DNA of 64,000 bases from NCBI RefSeq assembly GCF_032854445.1, contig NW_027017998.1, positions 1 through 64,000 on the forward strand, read 5' to 3'. This stretch comes from Liolophura sinensis. Lineage: Eukaryota > Mollusca > Polyplacophora > Chitonida > Chitonidae. Shown here in pieces: positions 62,671 through 64,000 of the stretch (positions are counted from its first letter, which is position 1; every line of letters starts with the position of its first letter). Under the pieces are notes generated by a model. That model saw only the letters and a list, made by a program, of their open reading frames with translations. It ran no database searches and was not told the DNA's origin. The position numbers and the translations under genes are program-made.

Positions 62671-64000
62671 TAGTCTCTTACTAGTAGCACTGAAACAGTT
62701 TTTCCACTTTTGCATTTTTGCCTGGTCTTTTTGTTAATTGAAATCGGCTACACTGTACTCTGTACAATCGCGACTGGTCATTACTATATTCAACTTTTGA
62801 CTATAAGTTATGTGCCCTTCGGTAGCCCAGAAGACCTGAAATCTTTGGGCTAAGCCCATTTAACTCACCCAGCAATTGTCTTACTTCTAAGTCCAAGACA
62901 ATCTCAATGTCTTTATCTACGTGTAGAAAAACCAGACCATTTGTACATAAAAAACACAAGGTACTTGATACAGTCTGCTGTAAAAAGTACAACTAAATAC
63001 TGACCCACATTTATAAGGTGCCAAAAGATGCGGAATTGGGCCAGGCATCGGCAGCTGTTAAAAAATTGCAAATATCCCTGGTTTCCATGGAGTAAGAGCC
63101 GTTGCTGTGCACGTGATTATGATATCAATGATCATTCAATTGTCACTACAGGCAAAAGTATTGTTCGGAGAGCAACGCGGTTTGCACCATTCGATTTGTC
63201 GTCACAAAACACGTCCGATTAGCCTCTTACCAGCAGCACTGGAACAATTTTTTCAATTTTGCATTTTTGCCTGGTCTTTTAGTTAATTGAAATCGGCTAC
63301 ACTGTACTATGTACCATTGCGACTGGTAATTACTATATTCAACTTTTGACTATATGTTATGTGCACTTCGGTAGCCCAGAAGACGTCAAATCTTTGGGCT
63401 AAGCCCATTTAACTCACCCAGCAATTGCCTTACTTCTAAGTCGAAGACAATCTCAATGTCTTTATCTACGTGTAGAAAAACCACACCATTTGTACATGAA
63501 AAACACAAGGTACTTGATACAGTCTGCTGTAAAAAGTACAACTGAACACTGACCCACTTCAGTAAGGTGCCAAAAGATTCGGAATTGAGCCAGGCATCGG
63601 CAGCTGTTGACAAATTGCAAATTTCCCTGGTTTCCATGGAGTAAGAGCCGTTGCTGGGCACGTGATTATGACATAAATGATCATTCAATTGTCGCTACAG
63701 CCAAAAGTATTGGTCGGAGAGCAACGCGGATTGCACCATACGATTTCTCGTCACAAAATACGTCGGATTAGTCTCTTACTAGTAGCACTGAAACAGTTTT
63801 TCCACTTTTGCATTTTTGCCTGGTCTTTTTGTTAATTGAAATCGGCTACACTGTACTCTATACAATCGCGACTGGTCATTACTATATTGAACTTTTGACT
63901 ATAAGTTATGTGCCCTTCGGTAGCCCAGAAGACCTGAAATCTTTGGGCTAAGCCCATTTAACTCACCCAGCAATTGTCTTACTTCTAAGTCCAAGACAAT

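Larger units (their letters stand above)
1..64000. repeat. Satellite DNA array, 549/550-bp monomer
   Basis: The whole window is a head-to-tail tandem array. The same landmarks recur about every 549-550 bp: GAAGAC(GTC/CTG)AAATC, TGGGCTAAGCCCA, TCTACGTGTAGA, TTTCCATGGAGTAAG, GGCACGTGAT, CACTGGAACAGTTTTT and TGGTCATTACTATATTCAAC. After subtracting the SINE and its extra target-site copy, about 63.6 kb remain, or roughly 116 monomers. All lie in one orientation and no inverted monomer was seen. Stop codons fall at corresponding places in monomer after monomer, and I see no splice-like or domain-like pattern, so I call no coding gene. Neither array end is present. Local chromatin role (centromeric, subtelomeric or other) cannot be told from sequence alone. 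Confidence 0.99.
44782..64000. repeat. Satellite subfamily B block, right part
   Basis: The array continues after the SINE in the same phase and orientation: the monomer interrupted at AAGTCGAAGAC resumes at 44,782 with AATCTCAATG. This part has the strongest recent homogenisation, with near-identical 5-monomer and 3-monomer units (see separate entries). Period checks: GAAGAC at 56,791 and 57,340 (549 bp). Confidence 0.9.

Noticed and set aside
1-64000. Many open frames of 60-134 codons on both strands
   Set aside because: They recur once per monomer at the same places, overlap on opposite strands, begin and end at arbitrary variant sites, and show no domain, signal or codon-use pattern. In subfamily A the 550-bp period shifts the frame in each monomer. 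An informal tally of variable sites in the most open B frame was about equal over the three codon positions.
1-64000. CRISPR array
   Set aside because: The repeat unit is about 549 bp with no short direct repeat plus unique spacer pattern, and the SINE shows the DNA to be eukaryotic.
1-64000. CENP-B box (NTTCGNNNNANNCGGGN)
   Set aside because: I looked on both strands of the consensus monomer around each TTCG and found no match with CGGG at the needed spacing.
1-64000. Telomeric repeats, rRNA or snRNA genes hidden in the monomer
   Set aside because: No TTAGGG runs were seen, and no stretch resembles 5S rRNA, U-snRNA or histone genes, which are common tandem genes in molluscs.
1-64000. Inverted monomers or large palindromic arms
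   Set aside because: All monomers checked read in the same direction. Only short dyads within the monomer were found.

Overview
This window contains no gene that I can support. It is eukaryotic, AT-rich, tandemly repeated satellite DNA from end to end: roughly 116 head-to-tail copies of a monomer of about 549-550 bp, all in the same orientation. The only foreign sequence is one short retroposon (SINE) of about 362 bp at 44,406-44,767, flanked by a 14-bp target-site duplication. Neither edge of the array lies inside the window. The organism is inferred only from the SINE. Its tRNA-derived head, its 3' end (GTACGACGTTAAACCCC followed by CACT units) and its general plan look like SINEs I recall from marine molluscs, so a mollusc (perhaps a gastropod) is my best guess, unverified.

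Layout. (1) 1-14,734: subfamily A, period 550 bp, marked by AAGTACTAGATACAG, TACAATTGAACACTG, CATCAATAAGG and usually GATGTTGTCATCAATG. (2) 14,735-14,796: the switch point between subfamilies, inside one monomer and in register. (3) 14,797 to the end: subfamily B, period 549 bp, marked by AGGTACTTGATACAG, TACAACTAAACACTG or TACAACTGAACACTG, TTTATAAGG or TTCAGTAAGG, and GATTATGACAT. The SINE sits inside one B monomer.

On top of the monomer period there is a mosaic of higher-order repeats with 2-, 3-, 5-, 8-, about 11- and about 15-monomer spacings. This is the record of repeated unequal exchange and local amplification. The clearest cases are near-identical 5-mers at 47.0-52.5 kb, a nested 3-mer at 50.9-54.2 kb with its crossover visible, a 5-mer pair at 58.2-62.7 kb, a strictly alternating dimer phase at 38.3-43.8 kb, and segmental copies 5,891 bp and about 8,088 bp apart at 19.9-33.6 kb. 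One monomer lost 147 bp between GCGG repeats, and a later duplication carried that 402-bp monomer to a second place.

Two patches (about 1-6.2 kb and 16.6-18.3 kb) are dense in single-base insertions and deletions, mostly in homopolymers, while homologous monomers nearby are clean. That looks more like assembly or sequencing error than biology. The most interesting biological signals are a short A-type patch inside the B array (29,391-29,409, gene-conversion-like), an E-box (CACGTG) retained in almost every monomer although the three bases just before it vary, and the fine-scale exchange map. Coordinates of higher-order units were read by eye from shared variants and are good to a few tens of bases unless stated otherwise.
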